From NCBI GenBank assembly GCA_003550305.1, contig QKYT01000285.1, positions 72,485 through 102,203 of the forward strand: a stretch of 29,719 nt of DNA. Direction: 5' to 3'. Shown here one piece after another: positions 9,432-18,936 of the stretch; the first letter of the stretch is position 1; each line of letters opens with the position of its first letter. The notes under the pieces are model-generated. The model did no database searches. It was not told where the DNA came from and was given only the letters and a program-made list of their open reading frames with translations. The position numbers and the translations under genes are program-made. This DNA is from Glomus cerebriforme (Eukaryota > Glomeromycota > Glomeromycetes > Glomerales > Glomeraceae).

Positions 9432-9658
9432 TAATCTCTCGAAATATGCAGATTATTGAACGCAGTTTTAGTTTTTAAATAAAATGTGCATAGTCAATCC
9501 CAAAAGAAACATTAAACCCAATTTTACATAATCATTTATCAATTATTAAAATTAAACCACTTTTTTAAATTTTTAAAAAATTATTTTATTAAATTAATAA
9601 ATAATAACAAAATACATTATAATATGATTTAATTGTTATTTTCAAACAAATACAGTAA

Positions 9659-9715
9659 GTGACCGAACTTGACTTGTCAACCATACATATTTGGTCATTA
9701 TATGCGTTCGGTCAC
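9659..9715. repeat. Inverted repeat with perfect 10-bp arms
   Basis: GTGACCGAAC (9659-9668) and GTTCGGTCAC (9706-9715) are exact reverse complements around a 37-nt interior. The arms are GC-richer than the flanks. It could be a very small MITE or an RNA hairpin; nothing coding overlaps. Confidence 0.6.
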
Positions 9716-9794
9716 ACGTTTACTTGATTATTAATAATTAACGTCTCTCTATAACAATAAGAAGTAGTATCATTTATTATTATAAGAGAGGAGG

Positions 9795-10040
9795 AGAATT
9801 GTTGCTGGTTTTGCTGTTGAGGTAGATGAGGTTGTTGAGGTGAATGGAGTTGTTGAAGTTGTTCCATTGAGCCTGTTGGAGCTCATATTAATATTGATAT
9901 TGTTGTTTGGTCTGTCGGAGCTCATATTGATATTGTTGTTATTGGAACTGTTGAAGCTCGTATGGATATTGTTGAAGTTGTTGTTGGAGTTGTTGATGAA
10001 AATTTTGCCCTGATGAGATATTAGATTCTTGGAAATTCAT
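9795..10040 (-). pseudogene. Q-rich low-complexity protein relic
   Basis: From the ATG at 10040 the minus strand reads MNFQESNISSGQNFHQQLQQ and then QLQQYPYELQQFQ, a stop, QQYQYELRQTKQQYQY, another stop, and YELQQAQ before the frame drifts. The CAA-rich tract is typical of low-complexity tails of transcription-factor-like proteins in these fungi, but no DNA-binding domain is visible upstream or downstream. Two in-frame stops show decay. A similar Q-rich relic on the other strand lies at 16984-17357. Confidence 0.5.
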
Positions 10041-12208
10041 ATTTTATAGTTTTCGTGTTTATAAAGAGTTAAAATTTTGAAATATTTTCTTTTTTCTGTA
10101 AAGAAAATGAAAAATAACATGATATTTTCAAAGGCCCATTTATATTGACGGAATTATCGTCATTTTATTATGTTGTTGATTATTATCTTGTTTCACAAAT
10201 GTTACATAAAGTACAACATAATTTTTTAATAGCTAGTTCGGTATGATCATGATTTGTTGGATGATTGACATGCATGGTCATTGGTCATTGTGCAATTTTT
10301 AATGTTTATAAGGTACATATGCGTGAGAAATTAATCATTACACAAAAATTTTTAATCCAACATCATATCATCACTTTATAATTCTAAATTGGTTTAAGAT
10401 ATTTTATACAGTTAAATTATCCCAATATCATTTAATTTTGTAAATTTACCGAATATTAATATTATAATATTATATTAATACATTTGAAATATATATATAT
10501 ATATATATTTATATTTATACTTTTTTTTTTTGATGAAAATAATCATGAAACAATTTCTCCTGTAAACAAGTAACGAATAAATGATAAATTGGGTTAAATT
10601 GAAGAGAGATAAGAAAAAATTGTAAAATTATTGGTTATTGATTTAAAATAAAAACTTGCTTACAAAATAAAAGGTATAGATTTTAATAATCTTAATAAAC
10701 TGCAGATAATGTATCACGACAATTTATCAGAAGGATTCTATTCCGAGATGAACCTTTTTTTTTTTCTATTTCATTCCATAAAATTATTATAAAAAGCTTT
10801 TATTACTTGATTATTCTTGAATGAAGATAAGGAAATCTATTAAAGATTAAAATTAAGTGTTAAAAAGGAAATTTGCAAGTTTTTTCTTATTTGTGGTTTA
10901 TCAAATACCTGTTTATTTATTTATTTTTCTTATGGGCTGAAGATTGCATAGAATCACAAATTTATGGTTTTTCCGAATTTATTATAATAATAATTATTTT
11001 AGGAATATGGACTGGACTAATTAGGATATCAATAAGATTTTAAGATAAAGGTCATCAATTAACGTCAAACAGAATCTTGTTTGTGCTAGTACAAACCTAT
11101 AAAAGGATTCAATTAGGGTTCATTTAAACTAACGTAAAACAGAATCTGTTTATGCGAGTACAAGCTTATAAAAGGAAATTCTGAGAATAAAAGCATTTTT
11201 TTATAATACCAATTATATACAGTATATTCTATCATTGATTTCGGACAAAAAAAAAAAAATTTTTTTTTAATATAATTTTTCTACAGAAAAATTTAATCAA
11301 TAATTTTTTTGATTTAAAAAAAAAAAAGATTTAAATGATTTGAAAAAAAATTAGAGGTCCGAATCAACCGATGACGCTAAAAGGATTATATATTTTATGG
11401 TTTAATAAATGTACTTGCTTTTCTATTTTTAGATAATGATAAGGTAATATTACGTGATTATGAAATTCTGAGAATGTTTTCTTTTATGAGTCATAAAAGA
11501 GTTTAATCAAAATTCTTTCTCACGAAAAGTTAAAATCAATAGAAACGTAAAAATGAAAAAAAAACTTATTTGGTATCGTATGTATAATATATATATATAT
11601 ACATATATATATAAAAGAAGAAAATTTTAATTTTAAAATCTAATATTAACTTTATGATTAGTTTTCTTTGACTTCAGAAGTACTATTTTAAATGACCAAT
11701 AAAAAAAAATACCGTATATAATATATTTTATATTATATAACGGATGGTTAATTATCTGCATTTTTAAACAATGAAAAAATCAACCAACGTAAACATATTT
11801 AGACAAAGAAAAGTGTACAATCATTATAATCTTTATCAAAAATTGATGATATATAATTTTTTATTCGGACTTGGAAACGCGAAAAAAATAAACATAACAA
11901 AAAATATAACAAACATTCTTGATCGTTATGTTTGATGTCTTATCCCAATATTCTTAAATTCTAATTATTATTGTTGAACATAAAACTTTCATATTGCAAA
12001 CTCCAAAATTTTTCTCTCCAAAGTTCATAATTAAGTGCCGCAGTTAAAATCATTTGTCCCACGCAGATCGCATACACTAAACTACATATTTTTATTTCTA
12101 AATTTTAAAAAAATTTAAATTACAGTATATGAAAATTGCTAATATTAATAATCTTTGTATATGTATTTATACAGTATATATTGCTATTATCACATGCAGT
12201 GTTGTACA
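10041..12208. other. Gene-free A/T-rich stretch with simple repeats
   Basis: Contains a (TA)n run near 10490-10509, poly(T)/poly(A) tracts (for example 11250-11270), a TATATA/ACATATATA run around 11588-11611 and an imperfect tandem pair (11057-11181). I see no coding frame or splice-supported exon. Confidence 0.5.
11057..11181 (+). repeat. Imperfect tandem pair (~55-bp units) each with a TATAAAAG box
   Basis: Unit 1 (11057-11110) and unit 2 (11127-11181) share AA(T/C)TAACGT, AAACAGAATCT, GTTT.TG, AGTACAA and CTATAAAAGGA/TTATAAAAGGA. The TATAAAAG in both is a textbook TATA-box string, but no gene start is apparent within several hundred bases on the plus strand. Confidence 0.55.
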
Positions 12209-12415
12209 CGGACGTTGTCTCGGTGATTTTGGCGGACACGGGACGTCCGAAAGTCCATGTCCGGGACTGTGTCCGCAGGACAGTTGTGACGATATTAGAT
12301 ATCTTTTGGCCAGAATTAACAAGTGATGTGGCCAGCATTAATACAACAAAAAGTCCCGGACATAAAAAAATATCGGACATGGACACGGACAGTCCGGTCC
12401 GGTCCTTTCCATGTC
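12209..12415. repeat. GC-rich foldback repeat with TGTCC/GGACA arms
   Basis: A sharp GC-rich island in A/T-rich DNA. The left part carries GGACACGGGACGTCC, CCATGTCCGGGACTGTGTCC and CAGGACAG; the right part carries AAGTCCCGGACAT, CGGACATGGACACGGACAG and CCATGTCCC, so the halves pair as imperfect inverted repeats. The overlapping ORFs of 65-119 codons on both strands are composition artefacts. A direct pair TGGCCAG(A/C)ATTAA sits in the middle (12307-12343). Likely a MITE-type element. Confidence 0.5.
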
Positions 12416-12741
12416 CCAAATCTGTTATTTTATATTTTAACCAATTTTTTCTTTTATCACAACCTTTTCAACTTATAAAAAAATTATATCTATAAAGTAT
12501 AAACAACGAACTTCATCTATAGATAGTTTACGTGAAATGATTTTCGTCCAGGTACTCAGAAAAATTGTGTCGTATAGAATCTAGTAAGTAAACCGGTATA
12601 AATGGCGTAAATTGATCGGCGTACTACCTAAGTTTGGTTTCATATAAATTTGCTTTCATTCATTTTTTTCATTTTTTTTTTAAAAAATATTCTACCGTAA
12701 ACGTCTTTTTCTTATTTTATTCTTTTCAAGAGAAAAAAAGC

Positions 12742-12829
12742 ATGTCCGAACAAAAAGATATTCTCTTTTGATATTTGAAGAATTACAAGATGATTCAAAA
12801 AAAGATGAAATGATACTAAAGTCGTGGAT
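12742..12829 (+). pseudogene. F-box N-terminal relic
   Basis: ATG at 12742 reads MSEQKDILF then a stop. One frame over it continues LIFEELQDDSKKDEMILKSW. This matches the start of the intact F-box protein at 19842 (MSRLNNDTLFLIFEELQENS) residue for residue in D-x-L-F-L-I-F-E-E-L-Q-x-x-S-K. The frame is broken in the F-L-I segment and homology ends soon after, so only the first half of an F-box motif remains. Confidence 0.55.
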
Positions 12830-12913
12830 ACTGGATTACATCTGCTGATAAACAAACATATGGAATAATACCTTTGTTTTGTGTGATCTGTAATGTATTG
12901 CTTCATGATATCT

Positions 12914-13178
12914 CAATTAGCGGAACTGCGGAACGGACTTTGCGGAGTGCATATAACATCAGGTTCAGCTACATTGACATAAATGAAGGGAAAGGCATGA
13001 TCAAAGTATATTATGTTATGGTTTGGTTTTATCATCAGCTTTGGTTAGGGCTATAGCAGGATTAGCATGCATTATCTGTTATACAAGGAAGTAGATAATT
13101 GGTGGCGCATCATGTAATCTTGCTGTTATTAAATTAAAGATTTTGATGATACAAGATATTTTTGGAGTTGTAGTATAA
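12914..13178 (+). pseudogene. Decayed V-ATPase proteolipid (c''-type) copy, tentative
   Basis: Pieces in changing frames resemble the membrane helices of V-ATPase subunit c'': GVHITSGSATLT (compare G-I-x-I-T-G-S-S in the family), then YYVM followed one frame over by LVLSSALVRAIAGLACIIC. Next comes *IIGGASCNLAVIKLKI with LMIQDIFGVVV* (compare C-N-L and K-I-L-V-I-E-I-F-G-S-V). Order along the DNA agrees with the family's order. Intact, such a protein sits in the Vo ring and carries protons; this copy has several stops and cannot. Family alignment is from memory, so this is a candidate only. Alternative: unrelated hydrophobic relic. Confidence 0.4.
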
Positions 13179-13200
13179 GCGAAAGCATATTAACTGGTAA

Positions 13201-13326
13201 GATGAAATCCAAAACATCAGTTATATTCACATAAATGCAGCCTTAGGTGTTCAGATGATTAAAGGAGGTTGGTCATTGGGTTCATCAATTCACGTTAATC
13301 TGCAAGAACGATACTTGATAAATTGA
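13201..13326 (+). other. Short stop-to-stop coding-like stretch
   Basis: Opens right after a stop and reads DEIQNISYIHINAALGVQMI then KGGWSLGSSIHVNLQERYLI and N*. It has no start codon and I do not recognise it. It may belong to the same relic as the preceding stretch or to an independent fragment. Confidence 0.2.
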
Positions 13327-14371
13327 TGCACAAAATTTCTATATTCTAAACATTACCTTTTCAAAATTACAAATTTATGTAAATATCCAAAAATTAATGA
13401 TTGATGACATTCTTAAAAAAAGAATTAAATTTAGCTTAGAAATGAAGTAGTTGACAATAAATTATAAAGTATAATATTGTTGGTAATTAGTATTTAAACC
13501 TTTTAACTTACAAAAGTATTTCTAAAATATATTGTAATAGTTACTTAGAAGAAACTTGGATTCCTTAAATATGTAGTAACTGCATAGCTATTAGGTTATA
13601 ATTAAATTACTATTAAATAAAGTTTCTATCTGTTCATCCGGATATCCAATATCGGGTTAAATATATATTCGTACCCATACCGAATATCCAATTTTAGTAT
13701 ATAACCAAGATATAGAACTTCTAAATTTTATTTGATTTCTTTAATAATAAAATATTTTAACAAACAACTAAAAGCTAATTCATGATTTTACTATAGTATG
13801 ACTGTATGAGAGTTTAATTTGTATTTGTTAGACTTGACATATACTTTTAATTTAATTTATTTTTATTATTGGATTGCTTTCAGTTAGTATTTTTAAATTA
13901 CAATTCTAGTTTGCGATATATCATATTGCATAGATATTCGATTGGCAGTTACTATTTGACTAGCACAAAAAAAATTATCATATTTAATTTTTGTACTCTT
14001 ATTTTTCCTGATTATCTGTCCAAAAAATTTTTTGTCTTATTTGTCGAAAGATGAGAATTTATAATTTAAGTTAAATTTCACCGTGGTAAATTGACTAACA
14101 ATAAACCTGGTTTTTAAATCACGTGGTTAGTAATTCTGGCTGGTACTATAAATAAAGATTTATCAATACAGTATTTCTTTGCAAAATTTTCTCATTAAAG
14201 AGCAAGGTAATACAGTATTTTATTACTTTTTTGGGAGAGGTTGAAAATTAAAATTGTTGTACCTCTAAGGAAAAAAGTGAAATAAAACATATCATAAATA
14301 AAAAAAAAATAATCAAAAAAATTATATAAAAAGTCATAAAAAAATAATATAGAATTGTTGAGAAACTAAAA
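13327..14371. other. Intergenic, no gene seen
   Basis: A/T-rich sequence with a small GGATATCC/TCGGGTTA versus CCGAATATCC mirrored patch near 13640-13695 that may be a repeat end. The 61-codon ORF at 13869-14054 is composition-driven. Confidence 0.5.
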
Positions 14372-15136
14372 TCAAAATATTGGGTTCATTTTAAATGAAC
14401 AATTGATGAAATTTGGAATAAATTCCGGTTCCACCGGATTGATTGGACTCACTGCTGGAGCCCCATTGGACTGATCAGTCCCATTGGACTGATTTATCGC
14501 ATGGTTTATTAAAGCTGAATATGGTGAATACCAATAGTTCCTCAACCTATTGTCAGTATGCCGTTTCCCAAACGTGGTTTCTAAGTCACGAATGATTTCT
14601 CTCCAAAGAATTTTTTCACCAACCATCTCATAGCCACGAATTTTGTTATTAATAAAGATTTTTTCTTGCATGGTGAGTGGTTCGGGGCTTACTAGTAAAT
14701 AAAAAATATATATATATATATACGTTATATTTATATATTTATTTAATATATTCTTTAAAAAAAAAATTGAAATTTACTTACTTTGTGGATCGAGTTTATT
14801 TCTCCAACTAGATTAATAATGATAATAAAGTTTAAAACCATATTTTTTCTAAAAAAAATGAAATTATTTTATTAAACCAGAAAAAAAAGACTTACCGGGA
14901 TGCTATTTGTCGAGCGTTATATGGTGGGATGATTCGGGCAATTCTGGCGAAGCAATCGTCTCGGTGGCCCATCGATGCCATGCAATTTATGATGATATTA
15001 TCAGTCTAAAGAAAGTAAAAACATTTTTAATAATTTATATATATATATATTTGTTCTTTTTTTTTTAAGAAAATAATTAAATTAATACATTTTCATTGAA
15101 TCTTGTTCTACTTCTTACGATTCCAGTTCTTGGCAT
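14372..15136 (-). CDS. Myb/SANT-like DNA-binding protein, four exons
   Basis: Exons 15136-15089, 15005-14896, 14807-14782 and 14691-14372 join in frame (GTATTA..TTTAG, GTAAGT..CTAG, GTAAGT..CTAG) to give 167 residues. The start MPRTGIVRSRTRFNEN is basic. Exon 2 gives TDNIIINCMASMGHRDDCFA and RIARIIPPYNARQIAS, and exon 3 RWRNKLDP, together one Myb-like repeat (D..I...I..MG.....IA..IP.....Q...RW.N.LDP). Exon 4 gives EPLTMQEKIFINNKIRGYEM, GEKILWREIIRDLETTFGKR and HTDNRLRNYWYS, a second Myb-like repeat (helix-turn-helix ending N-x-L-x-N-Y-W). The tail has a duplicated QSNG (GTDQSNGA) and is proline-rich. A nuclear DNA-binding role is expected from the fold; its target is unknown. Splice sites are clean and all exons stay open, so this looks intact. 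Confidence 0.8.
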
Positions 15137-16861
15137 TTTTAAATAGTTAATGGTTATTAGGTTTTATGTCATCTGAGTTCAAGGATGCCTATTTATTAGA
15201 ATTTTTTTATCAATATTAATTAATGTTTTTAGGAATCGCGTGGGTAATTGATTCAGATGAAATGATACTATGCATAAATTAAAATTTTTTTTTATACAGT
15301 ATATATACACATTAACTAATAATGGATCAATTCATGTCACGTGATGTTAAATAATGATGAACACGCGCACCAATCATAACTGAAATTGAAATCTTGTGTC
15401 TGAACTTACTAATTTTGGATTGAGCTCCAGATTTGGTTTAAATTATAACGTATAAACTAGAAATATAATATGTAACTATCTTTATTGAAAGAAGAAAGTT
15501 TCTTTTCGGAACGGGAACTTCCAAATTTATTCAAATCAATCATTTAAATTTAAATTAATTATATGCGATTATTGCATAATATAATTATAATTTGAGATAA
15601 TAAATGAACGCCCCAAATTTTGTTTGAATCATATTCAAGATCAATACAAGTTCTTGAATAAATTGAGTGCATTATTATCACACAAAGGACTGTAAAATAA
15701 CGAGAAATGACTGGTCAGTTTAAACTTAATCATGAACTTGGAAATTTTTTCCCTCCGAGATCGGAGAATGCCAAATTCATTTCTTAAAAATATTTTGTGT
15801 AAATTAAAAAATTTTAATATTTGTAATTTAAACAGGTTTTTTTTTTTTTTTACCTCCGAGATCAGGAAAATACCAAATTGTTAAAACTATTTTTATGAGA
15901 TCAATAACCAGGACCTTTAGTTAATTAGATGCATTATTATTTTCTTTGTTCTTTGAATCACACACAATTATCATTTGGATTTGTGTAAATTAAAAAATTT
16001 GTAGAATCTTTTAAATTTCAAATTACGTGAACAATAGTTTTTCTTTTTCTGCCAAATCTATTTTTTATGAGATTAATAAACAGGATCCTTGATTAAATGC
16101 ATTATTGTTTTTTATTCTTTGAATCGTGCAAATTAAAAAAGTTTGTAGAATCTTCCAATTTTTTTTTTAAAAAAAAATTATAATTATAGTATACATTTAT
16201 TGATCGGAAATAGATTTTTTTTTTTAAAAAAAAAAAAAAAAAAGATTTTAATAATTTTGATAATATTTAATTTTAGATTAATTAATTACATAACCAAATT
16301 TTTTTCAAGTTATAGATATAATTAATTATTGCGCATAATGTTGTTATGCTCAATGTAGAATATTAGGATCCAGAAAAAGGTCGACGTATTTAAAATCATG
16401 TAAATCTTTCCTTTTCTAGACAATTTTTGTTAATGCCAGTCAGAATTTTATTACTCATTATAGTAACTGACTGACATTATCAATTTATCATAATTCCCAA
16501 ATGCACATGATTTTTGGATCAGAGTCGATATACTGTATATTCTTTATATATTTTCGGTCGGCCTAGAAAAAAGCAGTGTTCTCCCTTTAAAAATATTAAG
16601 CTCCAAAACAGTAAATCAAATTAATCAAATAGCTTTTCGTTATGCGTTTTTACTATTAACTTTTTTTTTCAAAAAAAAAAAATCTTTCTATAAACATTTA
16701 CGATCCAAATATGAATTTGAATTTATTTACCTTTGTCCTTTTTTTGTGCTTATTCTATAAAGAAAAGATTCAACAAATTTCCATACGAATAAACCTGTTC
16801 TAATAAAATTTAATTGAAATACATATAAATATGGTTCCAAAATGAGCTTTGAAGAATATAA
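15137..16861. other. Intergenic, no gene seen
   Basis: Contains several near-duplicate A/T-rich phrases (CCTCCGAGATC..GA near 15752 and 15853; ATGAGAT(C/T)AATAA.CAGGA.CCTT at 15894 and 16067; TAAAAAA.TTTGTAGAATCTT at 15987 and 16135), suggesting old local duplications. There are also poly(T)-poly(A) junctions at about 16160-16175 and 16216-16243. The first few hundred bases should hold the Myb-like gene promoter, but no specific box stands out. Confidence 0.45.
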
Positions 16862-16983
16862 AAATTCAAATATATACTGTATAATAATGGCGGGAAAAAA
16901 TTTAAGAATTTCAAATCTACCCTAACGACGAATCTTAATTGTAATGAATCACTAAATAAACGAAAGACTCATCTAGCATTAAA

Positions 16984-17357
16984 TGCAGAACCAGACCACG
17001 GCAATTACAACAACGTTTGCAACTATCTTTACAACTTAAATACCAACAACACCATCACCAACAATATCAGCAACAACAATCTCAACCACATAACACAAGC
17101 AACAATCTCTACAACAACAACAACACTACAACTATACAACAACAGCCACCTCAATCATATCTACAACCCATACGACCTCAATCACCGCAATTACCATACA
17201 AATAACAACATCAACCACCATATGGGCCGTAATCAATCGCAATATATATCATCCATACAATCTGTACCATCAATTTCAGCTAACATATGGTTATCACTCA
17301 TATTACTATCATCCACATTACCAATCATACCAACGATCACGAAAACATTTTTATTAA
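16984..17357 (+). pseudogene. Q/N/H/Y-rich low-complexity protein tail, frameshifted
   Basis: In one frame RPRQLQQRLQLSLQLKYQQH leads into HHQQYQQQQSQPH, then IQQQPPQSYLQPIRPQSPQL and PYK*. After a frame change the sequence continues NIYHPYNLYHQFQLTYGYHS and YYYHPHYQSYQRSRKHFY* (stop 17355-17357). This Q to Y/H-rich succession resembles C-terminal tails of transcription-factor-like proteins. A third frame is also open from 16862 to 17434 because CAA repeats give N and T runs; I think that one is incidental. No domain precedes the tail. Confidence 0.5.
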
Positions 17358-17707
17358 ATATTTTATTTATTTATTTTTCAACTATCAAAATAATCAAACG
17401 CAACTATACTGGTTTGTTTTTTTTTACAAACTAAACTAAATTTATGAAATTATGTAAAATATATAGTATATTATTATTTGTTAATGTTAAACCTCTAACT
17501 TATGTGTATAATCTATTGTTGAAATTCGGTACGTAAAATACATAATAGTAAATAATTGAACACAAAATTAGAACACGAAAACTATAATAAACTAGTTGGT
17601 GCTGATCTAATTAATATTTTTAAAAAAAAATCCAAAGAAGTTTTTATTATTTTCATCAAGACTTGCCATATAGCAAATAAAAAATAATTATTTGACCTTT
17701 TCACACA

Positions 17708-18136
17708 GAGTATTGCTAAAGCTCACCAGCGGTGATTGTTACTACCGGTAATTATCACCGCTTAATTCCGGCCGAACATCATAATTTCGGCCAGAGTTAA
17801 GATGCCAAAGAAAAAAATTTTTTCAAATAATTTTAAAATAGTTAATATATCTGATATATACTGTATGTTAGATAAATATGTTTGGATATAAAATCACACT
17901 AAATTTTAAAAATTTTGATTGAAAAATTTTTTCTTAAAGTAAAAAAAAAAATGTAAAAATCGAATTTTCATGTCTTCCTCAAAAACTATCTGAATAACGG
18001 CTTTTCAAAAACCTTTTCTTCTCCAAATTTACATATAGTAAGGTGATTAACTTTTTATAAAAATATAATTCAATATAAAAACTATAAAAATTATTAGTCC
18101 GGTGATAATCACCGGTAGTGAGATTAAGCAATACCC
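17708..18136. mobile_element. MITE-like element with ~45-bp terminal inverted repeats
   Basis: The left end GAGTATTGCTAAAGCTCACC, followed by AGCGGTGATT..TTA and CTACCGGTAATTATCACCG, mirrors the right end. The reverse complement from 18136 reads GGGTATTGCTTAATCTCACT then ACCGGTGATTATCACCGG. The interior (about 330 bp) is A/T-rich apart from a small GGCCGAA/TTCGGCC hairpin near 17768-17793, and it is non-coding. No matching target duplication is evident, so the insertion is probably old. A CCGGTAACCGGTGATT fragment at about 21418 may be related. Confidence 0.65.
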
Positions 18137-18936
18137 TTTATTAATTTTATAATAACAAAGAAATTAAAAAACAAACATACAATTGACTAGATTCCCGTAA
18201 AAAAAACAGTAAGGATACATATTGAAAAGAGAATTGAAACCGATGAAAAAGATAAATGAAAGATTTTTTTCCTTTTGGAAAATAAACTCTATATACTGTA
18301 ATTATTAATGCTTTAGAATGTAAATTAACTAAAAAGTTAGAAGGCTTAAGTCGCATATATATTTTTTTTTTACATGTGAAAACAATAAAAAGAAAACAGG
18401 TTAATTTTGGCGTAAAATGTTTCTTTTTTTCTGATTGTCAACATCAAAGGTTTGCTGCTGATGTACTACCTTTTGACATAATTGTCTTAATTATCAGGGG
18501 TTTTTTAACAAGTTGAAAACTTGCATTCTACTTTAAGTATAAAATATTCAACTTAGTTAAACCGATAAAAAGACAAAAATACTACTATTAGATTTGTCTC
18601 ATTGAGATATGTCAAATGGATGGCTTGCAATAAATAAATTTGACTAAACCATTTTTTTGATATCGTTTCTCCTAGTATATCGATGTTAGAACCATTAAAT
18701 TACCATCATTTGACGCAATTTGATGAGAAAAATCTCATAATTTTATCTTTCTATGATCACTACTAGATGGCTTCAAAAAATTATTCCAACTAAAATATTA
18801 TGAATATGTATATACTAAATATGTAAATTTAAATAAATTTTATTTATTAAAAGATTTCCTATATTCTGATTATTACAAATATATATACATCAATGTTTGT
18901 AAATTATTAATTTTGAAAAAAAGAAAAGAATGCATT
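18137..18936. other. Downstream flank of the F-box gene, no gene seen
   Basis: The 69-codon minus ORF at 18147-18356 is not protein-like. A short open stretch around 18437-18520 (CQHQRFAADVLPFDIIVLII) is coding-like on the plus strand but too short to call. Confidence 0.4.

Noticed and set aside
12120..12495. Overlapping ORFs of 65, 99 and 119 codons on both strands
   Set aside because: They coincide with the GC-rich foldback repeat, where stop codons are rare by composition; none has a consistent protein-like pattern.
12712..12906. 64-codon minus-strand ORF
   Set aside because: Antisense to the F-box relic, which has recognisable sequence on the plus strand.
13869..14054. 61-codon plus-strand ORF
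   Set aside because: F/Y/I-rich as expected of random A/T-rich DNA; no supporting signal.
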